64,000 nt of DNA from Aquimarina sp. U1-2 (GTDB lineage Bacteria; Bacteroidota; Bacteroidia; Flavobacteriales; Flavobacteriaceae). This document shows positions 26,354-35,763 of this stretch, piece after piece (the first letter of the stretch is position 1; every line of letters starts with the position of its first letter). The position numbers and the translations under genes are program-made. Where the stretch lies: the NCBI RefSeq assembly GCF_017897595.1, contig NZ_JAGKIK010000004.1, positions 248,001 through 312,000 on the forward strand. The letters are read 5' to 3'. The notes beneath the pieces were generated by a model, which was given only the letters and a program-made list of their open reading frames with translations, ran no database searches and was not told the DNA's origin.

Positions 26354-27784
26354 CTATTCATTTTCGCTAAAAAAATCATTCTTAAAACCTATTAAATACA
26401 ATTTTTCTTTAGCTCGGGTCACAGCGGTATACAACCATCTCAAATACTCTCTAGTAATTCCATCGGCTAAATAGGGTTGCTCTATAAATACTTTATCCCA
26501 TTGTCCTCCTTGCGATTTATGACACGTAACCGCATATGAGAACTTGACTTGTAAACAATTGAAATACTTGCTATTTTTTACTTTTAAAAACTTTTTATAT
26601 TTAGATCTTTCTTCTTCATAATCTTTCATAACTTCATGATATAATGTATTCGATTCTTCGTAAGTTAACGAAGGTGTTTCTGAAGTAAGTGTATCTAATA
26701 TGAGTACGGTTTCAAAAGGATCTTGATTAGGATAATCGACCATATTTATTTTCACCTCTGCAAATCTAAAACCATACAGTTCTTTAATAGCAAAAATTTC
26801 GAGTACTTTTATAATATCCCCGTTAGCAATAAAACCAGCATCACTTTTGCTATCTAACCAGAAATAATTATTCTTTACCACCATTAAGTAATCTCCGGCA
26901 GAAAGCTCTTCTTCTTGAAATAGAATTCTTGATCGTATTTGTTGATTATAGATATTGGCTCTTTTGTTGGACCGCAATATAATTACAGACTCCTCGTGAC
27001 CAGAACTTGCATATGCCTCTTGCAAGGCTTCAATAATTTCTTGACCGTCTAAAAATCTGACTATATCTGCATATCCAGTAATTTCAAATTGAAAAGAACT
27101 ATAAAAGCCATCATTAATAGACGCTCTTAAACGTGTAGCGTTCATTAAAATACCACTATCCTCTGCTTGTCTTACTACTTCATCTAGTTCAATTTGTATC
27201 ACATCTTTATTGAATCCTACAGATAGATTATCAGGATTGAGTGCCGGACTAACTTCTAATTTTACCGGCGGCAATTGTGCCGTATCGCCTATAAATAAAA
27301 TTTTACATTGGTATCCAGAATATACATACATCATCAGATCGTCGAGCAGCGAACCATTTTCAAACAATTTACTATCGCTAGGTGTATCTGGAATCATAGA
27401 AGCTTCATCTACAATGAAAATGGTATTGCGGGCTTTGTTTTGTTTTAATTGAAAAGCTAGACCTCCGCTTTTATCTTTTTTGGGATAATAAATGTTTCTG
27501 TGGATTGTTTGTGCCTGCTTCCCAGAGTAGTTACTTATAACTTTTGCAGCTCTTCCTGTGGGAGCCAAAAGTACGGCGCTTAATTTAGCTTTCCACAAAT
27601 TTTTAACCAAAGTACCCACCAGCGTTGTTTTACCAGTTCCCGCATAGCCTTTTAATAAAAAAATAGAATTTTTGCCGCTGCTTAGAATAAAATGAGCTAA
27701 TTTTTGAAGTACAATATCTTGTTTTAGAGTGGGTTCAAAAGGAAAATCTTTTTTAAGTAATTCATAAAATTCTTTTCCCTTCAT
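26354..27784 (-). CDS. RecD-like ATP-dependent DNA helicase
   Basis: From the ATG at 27784 the protein has 476 residues. Motifs are Walker A GYAGTGKTTLVG, VLLAPTGRAAKVISNYSGKQ, the DEAS box (IFIVDEASMI), GDTAQLPPV, and near the end TCHKSQGGQWDKVFIEQP plus YTAVTRAKEKLYLIGF. These define superfamily 1B helicases such as RecD2, which unwind DNA 5' to 3'. It lacks the long N-terminal domain of full RecD2. The frame is open to 27889, but the extra 35 residues would cross a promoter for the divergent gene at 27914, and MKGKEFYELLKKDF looks like the natural beginning. Confidence 0.93.
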   Translation of the reverse strand: MKGKEFYELLKKDFPFEPTLKQDIVLQKLAHFILSSGKNSIFLLKGYAGTGKTTLVGTLVKNLWKAKLSAVLLAPTGRAAKVISNYSGKQAQTIHRNIYYPKKDKSGGLAFQLKQNKARNTIFIVDEASMIPDTPSDSKLFENGSLLDDLMMYVYSGYQCKILFIGDTAQLPPVKLEVSPALNPDNLSVGFNKDVIQIELDEVVRQAEDSGILMNATRLRASINDGFYSSFQFEITGYADIVRFLDGQEIIEALQEAYASSGHEESVIILRSNKRANIYNQQIRSRILFQEEELSAGDYLMVVKNNYFWLDSKSDAGFIANGDIIKVLEIFAIKELYGFRFAEVKINMVDYPNQDPFETVLILDTLTSETPSLTYEESNTLYHEVMKDYEEERSKYKKFLKVKNSKYFNCLQVKFSYAVTCHKSQGGQWDKVFIEQPYLADGITREYLRWLYTAVTRAKEKLYLIGFKNDFFSENE

Positions 27785-27872
27785 TACTTCGTTTATTATG
27801 CTAATGGGTTTTAATACACCAAAGATAGGAATGATTTTTTGGCAATAAACTTTTACGATTAAAAAAAAATTG

Positions 27873-27880
27873 TAGATTTG
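27873..27880 (+). promoter_or_regulatory. -7 promoter box of the 27914-29899 operon
   Basis: TAGATTTG is an exact TAnnTTTG match, 33 bp before the ATG at 27914. It drives the plus-strand operon and makes the long N-terminal version of the divergent helicase unlikely. Confidence 0.5.
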
Positions 27881-27913
27881 CGTATACACTAATGTTTAAA
27901 GCTAAATCATAAA

Positions 27914-28558
27914 ATGAAAATTGTTATACAATTAGTTCTGTGGGTAGTTATAGGTTTTTTGGGATACCTGGTATTCAATTCTATTAACGGTCCGGTGAAA
28001 TTCAATAAAATCAAACAAGCGCGATATGCTCAAGCCGTTGAAAATCTACGAGAAATCCGTACCGCCCAATTAGCTCATAGATCTATAACAGGACGATTTG
28101 AAAAAGATCCTGAAAAACTAATCTCATTTATAGACACGGCAAAATTTACGCTTACGCAACGAAGAGATTCCAGTTTTATACGTTATAATAAGATTTTGAG
28201 AATAGACGAACCTAAAGATACTGTAGTTGTAGATACATTAGGGTACGCTTCGGTAAAAGATTCGCTATTCAAAGCTGATGGTCATAAAAATATGATGCAG
28301 GTTCCTGTGGAAGGAGTTGATGCCAAATTTGAAATGAATGCAGGTTTCATTAATAAAAATGATCTGCGAATCCCTGTATTTGAAGCAAAGGTAGGTAAAG
28401 ATGTACTTTTACATGATCAAGACAGAGATCTTTTGGCACAGGAAAAGGAAGTAGTTTCTGTAGATGGAGTAAATGGTCCCTATTTATCTGTTGGATCTAT
28501 GACAGAAGTAATGACGTCGGGTAACTGGCCAAGAACGTATGGTGCAAACGACCAATAA
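27914..28558 (+). CDS. Conserved single-pass membrane protein of unknown function
   Basis: The 214-residue protein starts with one membrane helix (VIQLVLWVVIGFLGYLVF, about 4-22), then a helix NLREIRTAQLAHRSITGRFE and a soluble beta-rich part. The RxAQLAHRxxTGxFxxxxxxL pattern resembles the start of pseudopilin-like globular domains (a short helix followed by a tested-sequence loop), but this is only a resemblance. I recall it as a conserved Bacteroidota hypothetical found before DUF3822 and rsmD. It overlaps the next gene by 20 bp, which indicates coupling. Confidence 0.6.
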   Translation: MKIVIQLVLWVVIGFLGYLVFNSINGPVKFNKIKQARYAQAVENLREIRTAQLAHRSITGRFEKDPEKLISFIDTAKFTLTQRRDSSFIRYNKILRIDEPKDTVVVDTLGYASVKDSLFKADGHKNMMQVPVEGVDAKFEMNAGFINKNDLRIPVFEAKVGKDVLLHDQDRDLLAQEKEVVSVDGVNGPYLSVGSMTEVMTSGNWPRTYGANDQ

Positions 28559-29363
28559 TCATATAAAAGATACAAAACATACATTGTCCATTCAGGTTAG
28601 CTTGAATGGACTTTCTTTTTGTATTGTAAACGCGAATAAGCAAATAGTAACACTTGAAAAAGACGCTTTTGGCATACAGCTTACACCTGAACAAGTGCTT
28701 CAGAAAATTAAACATCACTTGGATACAAATCCATTTTTAGAAACAGATTTTGAGACTATTGAAGTTATTCATCAAAACATGTTATATAGCATCGTCCCTA
28801 AGGCGCTTTTTGATGAGAATACCGTAAAAGAATATTTAAATTATAATGTAAGATTACTTCAAAATGATTTTATAGCTTACGATGAACTAGACCAACATGA
28901 AATGAATATAGTTTATGTTCCCTACACCAACATCAATAATTTCTTTTTTGAAACTTTTGGGGCTTTTACATATAAGCATATTAGTACAATTTTATTAAAC
29001 ACGCTTCTTTTACAAGAAAAAAATAGCGATACCAGTAAGGCATTTGCAAATATGAATGATAAGTCGTTTGACCTTGTCATTATAGTAAAAGGTAAATTAA
29101 TTCTGGCTAATTCTTATCATCACACAACGAAAGAAGATTTTCTATATTACCTGTTATTTACAATCGAACAAACAAAATTAAACGCAAGGGATTTTTCTTT
29201 GGTATTCTTAGGGAACATTCAAAAGACGAGTGACTATTACGATATCGCATGTACCTATATAAAGAATGTAGATTTTGGCAGTCATGATCAAAATTATTCA
29301 TTCGCCTCAAGCACAAATCCTATACAACCTCACGAATATTTTTCACTACTTAGTCATTTTTAA
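28539..29363 (+). CDS. DUF3822 family protein
   Basis: The 274-residue protein begins with LSIQVSLNGLSFCIVNANKQ and has DELDQHEMNIVYVPYTNINN, NKSFDLVIIVKGKLI-like DKSFDLVIIVKGKLILANSY and then EDFLYYLLFTIEQTKLN. This is the pattern of DUF3822, a Bacteroidota family with an actin/ASKHA-like (pilM-like) fold by my recollection. Function is unknown. It starts inside the end of the upstream gene and is followed 2 bp later by rsmD. Confidence 0.75.
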   Translation: MVQTTNNHIKDTKHTLSIQVSLNGLSFCIVNANKQIVTLEKDAFGIQLTPEQVLQKIKHHLDTNPFLETDFETIEVIHQNMLYSIVPKALFDENTVKEYLNYNVRLLQNDFIAYDELDQHEMNIVYVPYTNINNFFFETFGAFTYKHISTILLNTLLLQEKNSDTSKAFANMNDKSFDLVIIVKGKLILANSYHHTTKEDFLYYLLFTIEQTKLNARDFSLVFLGNIQKTSDYYDIACTYIKNVDFGSHDQNYSFASSTNPIQPHEYFSLLSHF

Positions 29364-29365
29364 AT

Positions 29366-29899
29366 ATGCGTATTATCTCTGGAAAATATAAAGGAAAAAG
29401 ACTTTTCGCTCCCAAAAAACTACCCGTTCGTCCCACAACAGATATGGCAAAAGAAGGACTTTTCAATATCTTGAATAATCAAGTTACGTTCTCAGACATA
29501 TCAGTAATTGATCTATTTGCCGGTACTGGTAATATTAGCTACGAATTTGCATCGAGAGGCACAGCAGATATCATTGCTGTCGATTCGCATCATTTATGTT
29601 TACGCTACATTAAAAGTATTGCTGAGGAGCTTGACATTTCTTTAGAAATTATTAAATCTGACGTATACACCTTTTTAGAAAAATCGAATCGAAAGGCCGA
29701 CATCATTTTTGCAGATCCACCTTACGATTTTAAAACAGAACAATTTTCCAGAATAGCACAGCTAGTATTCGAAAAAAAACTGTTGAATAAAGATGGTATC
29801 TTAATCATCGAACATTCAAAATATATGTCTTTAGAAGATACGCCTCATTATACCCATTCAAGAAAATATGGTGGTTCTGTTTTTAGCTTTTTTCAGTAA
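29366..29899 (+). CDS. rsmD: 16S rRNA (guanine(966)-N(2))-methyltransferase
   Basis: The 177-residue protein opens MRIISGKYKGKRLFAPKKLP with RPTTDMAKEGLFNIL, the RsmD hallmark. The SAM-binding segment is VIDLFAGTGNISYEFASRG and the catalytic motif is FADPPYD (N6/N2-amino methyltransferase type). It methylates G966 of 16S rRNA during 30S assembly. It ends the three-gene operon that begins at 27914. Its stop codon is part of repeat R2 copy 3. Confidence 0.96.
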   Translation: MRIISGKYKGKRLFAPKKLPVRPTTDMAKEGLFNILNNQVTFSDISVIDLFAGTGNISYEFASRGTADIIAVDSHHLCLRYIKSIAEELDISLEIIKSDVYTFLEKSNRKADIIFADPPYDFKTEQFSRIAQLVFEKKLLNKDGILIIEHSKYMSLEDTPHYTHSRKYGGSVFSFFQ

Positions 29900-29938
29900 A
29901 CTACCTCAGAGTATTATGCCCTTTGGCGGTGTCAATAA
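29896..29938 (+). repeat. Dispersed repeat family R2, copy 3 (short form)
   Basis: GTAAACTACCTC, then AGAGTATTATGCCC and TTTGGCGGTGTCAATAA. The first bases include the rsmD stop codon (29897-29899), so the element abuts the gene without any spacer. Confidence 0.75.
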
Positions 29939-29960
29939 AAAGTGAAATACAAGTATCACA

Positions 29961-30413
29961 TTAGTCACTCATTACCGAAGTCCTAATAGAAAACTCATCT
30001 ATGGTAGTAAGGTTACTTAGTGAATTAATCTGTTCTGAAGCGTTGCTTATAATGTCTTCATAAAAAGCCAGCACTTTTGCATCAAATCCAGGTGTATCTT
30101 CAGCTGTAAGCTTAAAAATATCCATTTGATAGATAAAATTGTTTAAAATATGATGACTAGAGGACAACATTGCTTTATAAATGTTTAATTTCGCACTTTC
30201 CATCTCTACTTTTTTATTAATTCTAAACGTATCTATAAAAAGGAATACAACAAATATCAAAAACGGAATTATCATTTCGTCAATTTCGAACTGCTCTACG
30301 CTAGATAGAAAAGCCATAAATTTCTCAAACAAATCAAGTTCTAGAAAAATTGAAGATAAATAAATGAAAATTGATAAGGCTAATCCGAATAATGTGAGTT
30401 TATACTTATTCAT
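29961..30413 (-). CDS. Small two-helix membrane protein with histidine-kinase-like H-box
   Basis: The 150-residue protein has two membrane helices (about 8-24 and 47-62) and a cytoplasmic helical part. That part holds KAMLSSSHHILNNFIYQMDI, which resembles the dimerisation and phosphoacceptor helix of histidine kinases (H-box), followed by a second helix with SNASEQINSLSNL. No ATPase domain follows; the frame ends at 29961 with a normal stop. It may be a kinase stub, or an unrelated conserved membrane protein. I do not recognise a named family. Confidence 0.55.
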   Translation of the reverse strand: MNKYKLTLFGLALSIFIYLSSIFLELDLFEKFMAFLSSVEQFEIDEMIIPFLIFVVFLFIDTFRINKKVEMESAKLNIYKAMLSSSHHILNNFIYQMDIFKLTAEDTPGFDAKVLAFYEDIISNASEQINSLSNLTTIDEFSIRTSVMSD

Positions 30414-30815
30414 TGGATAGGGGGAATTAGAGGGTTAGGGTTTTTTGTATGAATATAATCGTTATTATTACTATAATGCGAAAATTAATTAGCACGATAG
30501 GTTGTCGATTTTATGTTTAGATTATCTAAATATCCTGTGTTTTCATTAAGTAGTATTATGACTGCTGTCGTTCTATCATAACGATACATCAAGAACAATA
30601 CTGCACATCACTACAATAATATTTTACTAAAATTTAAGTATATTTTAGGTTAAATATAAACAAAAACCATAGCTTTAAGATAATTTACTTGTAATTTAAC
30701 ATTAGGCTTTTGATGTAAAGCCATAAATGTACAAAGTAAAATATATAAAATCATACATGTAAAGTCAGTGCATAGCGCACTATAGCTATCTATTTACCTA
30801 ACAAAATTATATCCC
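30414..30815. other. Intergenic region without a supported gene
   Basis: About 400 AT-rich bases between the small membrane protein and the aldo/keto reductase genes. The only structure I see is a short hairpin AGTGC/GCACT near 30768-30782, shortly after the reductase stop on the minus strand. No repeat family from elsewhere in the window is present. Confidence 0.4.
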
Positions 30816-31706
30816 TTAAGCAACCTCTTCTCCTGTAGATGCCTCCCAGACCATAAACCATTCTTCGTCAGTAATTTCTAAAGTAATAGCTTCTTTTGCT
30901 GCCTTTATTCTATTAATTTGTGTAGAACCAACTACAGGAATAATCCCCGAAGGATGCTTAACAATCCAAGCCAAAAGGATTTGATCAACAGACAAATCAT
31001 ACTTTTTCGCCAGCTGATTTACAATAGTAAGAACTCGAGCTACTCGTTGCTCGGGATGCTTTGTAAAAAACTTACCGCCCCCCAAAGTTGAATATCCCAT
31101 AGGCTTAATACCAAATTGCATACATTGATCTAACGTACCATCTATGTAAGGTTCTAGATGTAAAGCGGATATCTCTATCTGATTAGTTGTGAGAGGAATA
31201 CAACTATTTAGTAACGTAAACTGAGATGGTGTAAAATTAGATACCCCAAAATTAAGTACTTTCCCATCTTGTTGTAATCTTGAAAAAGCATCTGCAATCT
31301 CTATAGGATTTAATAAAGGGCTAGGCCTGTGTATCAAAAGCAAGTCAATATAATCTGTATTTAGATGGAGTAAAGAATTCTCTACCGACCTAATTATATA
31401 ACGAGTAGAAGTATCGTATGATTTAATCAAGTTTTCAGGACGATTAGATGTTACAAGCTTAATACCGCATTTTGTAACAATTTGTATCTTTTCACGAAGT
31501 GAATTCATCCCCTTCATGGCCTTACCAAAAAGTGCTTCGGTAGTGTAGTGCCCATAAATATCGGCATGATCAAATGTAGTTATTTCGTTATCTACACATT
31601 CATTGATAAGTTGCTGGGTTTGATTTACCGATAAATTAGCGCCCCATGATCCCCAATTCATACAACCTGCAACAATTTCAGAAAAAACAGGACTACTTTT
31701 TGACAT
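30816..31706 (-). CDS. Aldo/keto reductase
   Basis: The 296-residue protein is an NADPH-dependent oxidoreductase of the AKR superfamily. Motifs include FDHADIYGHYTTEALFGKAM (catalytic Asp and Tyr), TKCGIKL (catalytic Lys), DYIDLLLIHRPSP (catalytic His), and the coenzyme-binding end GIIPVVGSTQINRIKAAKEA. The layout is that of the YdhF-like subgroup. The substrate is not predictable. The gene stands alone, with repeat R1 copy B just upstream of its start. Confidence 0.93.
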   Translation of the reverse strand: MSKSSPVFSEIVAGCMNWGSWGANLSVNQTQQLINECVDNEITTFDHADIYGHYTTEALFGKAMKGMNSLREKIQIVTKCGIKLVTSNRPENLIKSYDTSTRYIIRSVENSLLHLNTDYIDLLLIHRPSPLLNPIEIADAFSRLQQDGKVLNFGVSNFTPSQFTLLNSCIPLTTNQIEISALHLEPYIDGTLDQCMQFGIKPMGYSTLGGGKFFTKHPEQRVARVLTIVNQLAKKYDLSVDQILLAWIVKHPSGIIPVVGSTQINRIKAAKEAITLEITDEEWFMVWEASTGEEVA

Positions 31707-31743
31707 TTACTTTTTTATTTTTAAAAAGGACATTAAATTATTA

Positions 31744-31920
31744 ATTGTCCGTTATTATATCTAAGATTTAACCGAGAAGTCATCCTGAATTCATTTCAGG
31801 ATCTCATTAAATTTATTTTCAGTACATTGAGATGAGAAGCTGAAACGAGCCTGTGCTGAACTCGTTTCAGTATTCAGCTTGACGCAAACCGTTTCGATTA
31901 AATTACGGATATTCATATTA
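31744..31920 (+). repeat. Dispersed repeat family R1, copy B (full length)
   Basis: About 177 bp nearly collinear with 54084-54260. It contains the hairpin CTGAAACGAG (31840-31849) / CTCGTTTCAG (31861-31870). The outer ends are loosely inverted: ATTGTCCGTTATTATAT at the left and, reading the right end in reverse, AATATCCGTAATTTAAT. It sits between the reductase and the GH3 fusion gene, 38 bp before the reductase ATG. Confidence 0.8.
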
Positions 31921-31935
31921 AATTAAAACATTTAA

Positions 31936-34860
31936 CTAATAATCAATAGCATCATAAATCATTCGCTGTATTTCTGATCGAATATCGTTGGATATTAATT
32001 TTCGGTTAGCAGAATTAGGAAATGTACGATTACTTAAAAAAACATAAATAATTTCTTCTTCGGGATCGGCCCAAGTAAACGTACCAGTAAAACCGCTATG
32101 ACCAAAGCTTGTCATAGAAATACATCCACACGTAGGACCAATATCTCCTAATTGCGGTTTATCAAATCCTACCCCTCTACGCACATCTTTATGGCAGTAA
32201 TAACACGTATTAAATTTTTCTAAGGTTTGACTTTTAAAATACTGTTTACCGCCATAATAACCGCCGTTTAGATACATTTGCATCATTTTGGTTACATCGT
32301 TGGCATTCGCAAAAAGTCCGGCATGTCCACCTATCCCACCAAACATAGCCGCTCCTTGATCATGAACATACCCATGAATAATTTCTTTTCTAAAAGCTTG
32401 ATCATCTTCAGTAGGTACAATTCGCTTTTTCTTAAATCGCTTAAGGGGTAAAAAAGAAGTATTATTTGCTCCTAATGGTCGATAGAAATGTTGTTGGGTT
32501 AAGGCATTGAGCGTATTACCATAATGATTTTCTATGTATGTTTTTAAAAGATAGTAGGGCAAATCACTATATTTATAACTGAGCCTGTTACGCAACTCAC
32601 TATCTTTAATTCTTAGCATCAAAGAATCTTTCATATCACTACGCAGGTATAGGTTATTAGTGACTTCTATATTAAATTCTTCAGAAAACCTATTGCGATA
32701 ATATTTTTTATCAGGTTTAAGCGTTATGGTGTCTAGAGTTTTTAAATAGAACGGAATCCAAGCTTTTAATCGTGCATAGTGCGATAGCATAGACCTAACC
32801 GTGATATCTTTTTTATTCGAATCTTTGAACGAGGGTAATAATTCACCAACCCTTGAATCTAAAGAAATCAGGCCTTTATCTGTCATCTCAATAGTGAGTG
32901 GTAAGGTAGCCAATATTTTTGTAAGTGATGCCAAATCATAAACATCAGACCCCTTTACCTTACGTATGTTATTGTAAGTATGATACCCATAATTTTTATC
33001 AAATATCACTTTTCCTTTTCGAGCTACAATAAGTTGCAGACCAGGTGTCATTTTTTCTCTTAATGTTCGATGAACTATAGAGTCAATTCTGCCTAATTTA
33101 TATGAATTTACTCCTACGCTTTCTGGAAGACCGTATGTAAGTCTTTTTAATGATCGTGTTTCGATTCCTGTTCCTTCAGGAAATTCTTCATTAAGACTTA
33201 CTGGCAGTTTACCTTTAGCTTCTAACGCACCAAAAATAAGTTGTGCCGTTTTTTCTTGAGCTACACTACTGTTTTGATATGCCATAACGATACCTTCAAA
33301 ATTTGTGGTAGAAAGTATATCCAATGCTGCATACGGACGAGCAAAAATACTTAGAATAGTAGTATTAAGTCGAGCTATTTCATACAACCAAACTAATTCT
33401 TTATCGGTAAACTTATAGGCTGCCCATGGTGAAGTATTCGGTTTGTGAAATCCTATAATTACATAATTATACTGGCGCAATTCATTCATTATGTCACTTA
33501 ATTGACTGGCTTTTACCCAATCTACTTTTGCATATTTGCTAAGTTGATTATAAAATGCATCACCAGAATCATCTCCAAAAGAGACATATGCAATCTTTTT
33601 TAGATCCAAATTTTTGACAGGCAAGGTTGCTCTTGCATTTTTTATAACTGTTAACGAATGTTCTACCAACTCATGATGTAATACTTCATTCTTTACACTA
33701 TTCAATTCTTGGTAAAGGAACGCCTCATCTACGGGTTTGTAATGATGAAGTCCGACCTTATATTTTGCAAGCAATATTTTTCGTACAGAATGCGCCAAAC
33801 GCTCCTCTGTAATTAATTTGGAATAATAGGCCGAAATTATTTTTTGAGAAGCCAGTGGTACATCTTCAGAAATTAATAACACATCATTACCGGCTAAAAA
33901 AGCGGCCAAATCTATATCTCCCGGATCTTTGAAATCGGATGCTCCTTTCATATTTAAAGCATCGGTAAAAATTAATCCCTGAAATTCTAGTTTATCTTTT
34001 AGCAAAGTAGTAACCACATTTTTTGAGATGGAAGACGGGTACCCAGAACGGGATTCTAAACTTGGGATATTAAGGTGAGCAACCATAACGCTAGAAAGTC
34101 CTTCACTAATCAGTTTTCGATATGGATATAATTCGACACTATCAATTCTTTGAGCATTAAAACCTATAGTAGGTAACGTTTTGTGAGAGTCGCTGTCGGT
34201 ATCGCCGTGCCCGGGAAAATGTTTTGCACTAGCCAAAATCCCTTCTTTTTGCATTCCTTTCATAAAAGCGAGGGATTTTTGTGTTACTTTTTCCTTATTT
34301 TCTCCAAAAGATCGATTTCCGATAATTGGATTTTTCGGATTGGTATTGATATCAACTACAGGTGCAAAATTAATATGAACACCCAGACGTTTACAGTGTC
34401 TGGCAATCTGCCTGCCGGTCTCTTCAATTAACTGATTATTCTGAATAGCGCCCAAAGTCATATTCCATGGAAATGCCTTTGTAGAATCTAATCGCATTGC
34501 TAAGCCCCATTCTGCATCCATCCCGATTAGCAAAGGGATTTTAGAAAGCGATTGATACTCATTATTTAATTTTGCTTGCCTACCCGGACCGCCCTTTGAA
34601 AAGATGACGCCCCCTATATGATAATCTTCAATTAACCGCTTAATCTTATCGGTATCCTTTTTAGGTTTGGAAGAGAAGATATCGACCATAAACAACTGAC
34701 CTACTTTTTCTTTTAAAGTCATGCTATTATATACACTATCTACCCAACGCTTTTGAGCTTCCTGATCTTTTGATAATAATGGATTTTTCTGCTGTGCATA
34801 CAATACAGAAGAAACACATGTAATAGTAAGAAGAATGTAGGTTTTAGTTTTATGCCACAC
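31936..34860 (-). CDS. Fusion of GH3 beta-N-acetylhexosaminidase-like and beta-lactamase-fold serine hydrolase
   Basis: The 974-residue precursor has a signal peptide (1-22). Residues of about 45-380 are a GH3 domain with the NagZ loop KHFPGHGDTDSDSH (His214) and the nucleophile Asp300 in GLIFTDALNMKG. A GH3 C-terminal-type domain follows. The last 370 residues are a class C beta-lactamase-like domain with SLTK (active Ser-x-x-Lys), YSD and the HSGFTGT box. Such fusions are known in Bacteroidota. The protein probably acts on cell-wall muropeptides in the periplasm: the GH3 part removes GlcNAc, and the second domain may be a peptidase or esterase. The following gene is 7 bp upstream (34868). 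Confidence 0.92.
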   Translation of the reverse strand: MWHKTKTYILLTITCVSSVLYAQQKNPLLSKDQEAQKRWVDSVYNSMTLKEKVGQLFMVDIFSSKPKKDTDKIKRLIEDYHIGGVIFSKGGPGRQAKLNNEYQSLSKIPLLIGMDAEWGLAMRLDSTKAFPWNMTLGAIQNNQLIEETGRQIARHCKRLGVHINFAPVVDINTNPKNPIIGNRSFGENKEKVTQKSLAFMKGMQKEGILASAKHFPGHGDTDSDSHKTLPTIGFNAQRIDSVELYPYRKLISEGLSSVMVAHLNIPSLESRSGYPSSISKNVVTTLLKDKLEFQGLIFTDALNMKGASDFKDPGDIDLAAFLAGNDVLLISEDVPLASQKIISAYYSKLITEERLAHSVRKILLAKYKVGLHHYKPVDEAFLYQELNSVKNEVLHHELVEHSLTVIKNARATLPVKNLDLKKIAYVSFGDDSGDAFYNQLSKYAKVDWVKASQLSDIMNELRQYNYVIIGFHKPNTSPWAAYKFTDKELVWLYEIARLNTTILSIFARPYAALDILSTTNFEGIVMAYQNSSVAQEKTAQLIFGALEAKGKLPVSLNEEFPEGTGIETRSLKRLTYGLPESVGVNSYKLGRIDSIVHRTLREKMTPGLQLIVARKGKVIFDKNYGYHTYNNIRKVKGSDVYDLASLTKILATLPLTIEMTDKGLISLDSRVGELLPSFKDSNKKDITVRSMLSHYARLKAWIPFYLKTLDTITLKPDKKYYRNRFSEEFNIEVTNNLYLRSDMKDSLMLRIKDSELRNRLSYKYSDLPYYLLKTYIENHYGNTLNALTQQHFYRPLGANNTSFLPLKRFKKKRIVPTEDDQAFRKEIIHGYVHDQGAAMFGGIGGHAGLFANANDVTKMMQMYLNGGYYGGKQYFKSQTLEKFNTCYYCHKDVRRGVGFDKPQLGDIGPTCGCISMTSFGHSGFTGTFTWADPEEEIIYVFLSNRTFPNSANRKLISNDIRSEIQRMIYDAIDY

Positions 34861-34867
34861 GAAAAAT

Positions 34868-35353
34868 TTAGTTTAAAAATCGGTTGTGCCAACTTTGTTT
34901 TGCCGGTACTTCCCAGTTCGTTTTATACTCAGCAATATTGGTCACCAGGTTATTAAAGACGATAGTATTTGGGGATACTGATCTATTTTTTGCCATTTTC
35001 TTAAAATCGGCGAGGGTTTTATAGGCTACGAAGTCTCCTTGTTTAAAAGAAACGTTCATTTTATCCATAAGATCGACTTTATAGGTACGTTCTAGTTCCT
35101 GAATAAAATGTACAGATGCATCGATAGAGCAACCGGTGGCTGCATTGAGCGCTTGGTCTAAACCTATTGTTATAAATCGTTTGTATTTGATATCATATCC
35201 TGCCTTAAGATCGGCACCATGAGCCGTCCATTTGGCGATAAATTTGTCTAATTTCTGTTCAATTTCTTCTAATTCTTCTGAAGAAAACGATCTATTTGCT
35301 TGATAAATCCATACTCTGGACGTTTCAGCTAGATCATTAAAATCTACCAACAT
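34868..35353 (-). CDS. Conserved Bacteroidota protein of unknown function
   Basis: The 161-residue protein has no signal peptide or membrane helix. Conserved-looking blocks are SRVWIYQANRSFSSEELEEI, DKFIAKWTAHGADLKAGYDI, and ATGCSIDASVHFIQELE. I know this family as a Bacteroidota hypothetical that is often mislabelled ABC transporter ATPase; it has no Walker motifs. It lies 7 bp before the GH3 fusion, so the two are probably translated from one message. Confidence 0.7.
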   Translation of the reverse strand: MLVDFNDLAETSRVWIYQANRSFSSEELEEIEQKLDKFIAKWTAHGADLKAGYDIKYKRFITIGLDQALNAATGCSIDASVHFIQELERTYKVDLMDKMNVSFKQGDFVAYKTLADFKKMAKNRSVSPNTIVFNNLVTNIAEYKTNWEVPAKQSWHNRFLN

Positions 35354-35433
35354 CTGCTTTTATTTTACGTAGCACTAAAGTAATAAAACTATTTCTTTTT
35401 CATATCGAAGTAAAACGTAATATTTTTAATCAG

Positions 35434-35654
35434 TATTGTCCGGTTAAAGAAAATAAACCGCTGCGCTGCTATAAAATAGAACAAAGACTTATTTGTAAAT
35501 ACTTGTCTCCTATGGTTTTTGAAGTAAAGGCGATTCAGTTTCAAAATAAGTTGTCTAAATTTTAGAAAAGCAAGGTGTCTTTTCTATAAACTCATACATC
35601 TTTAATGGTAATAGCGATTTTTAGAGCTTATCAATCTTTTTATCGGACAACAAT
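35434..35654. mobile_element. Possible IS/MITE remnant with imperfect terminal inverted repeats
   Basis: The left end TATTGTCCGGTTAAAG (35434-35449) is imperfectly repeated in inverted form at the right (35636-35654; reverse complement ATTGTTGTCCGATAAAAAG). The 221 bp between and including the ends has no long reading frame. TTGTCCGGTTAA-like ends occur on Bacteroidota insertion sequences, so this may be a decayed or non-autonomous copy. It lies in the 410-bp gap upstream of the gene at 35353. Confidence 0.35.
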
Positions 35655-35763
35655 GATCTTTAAGACCGAAACAATTACTCTAGATCTAAGAATACAATAC
35701 GCTCAAGTTTTCATCCTAAATTAAAGAATGAATTTACTATCAAAAATACAATGCGGTGTGATG

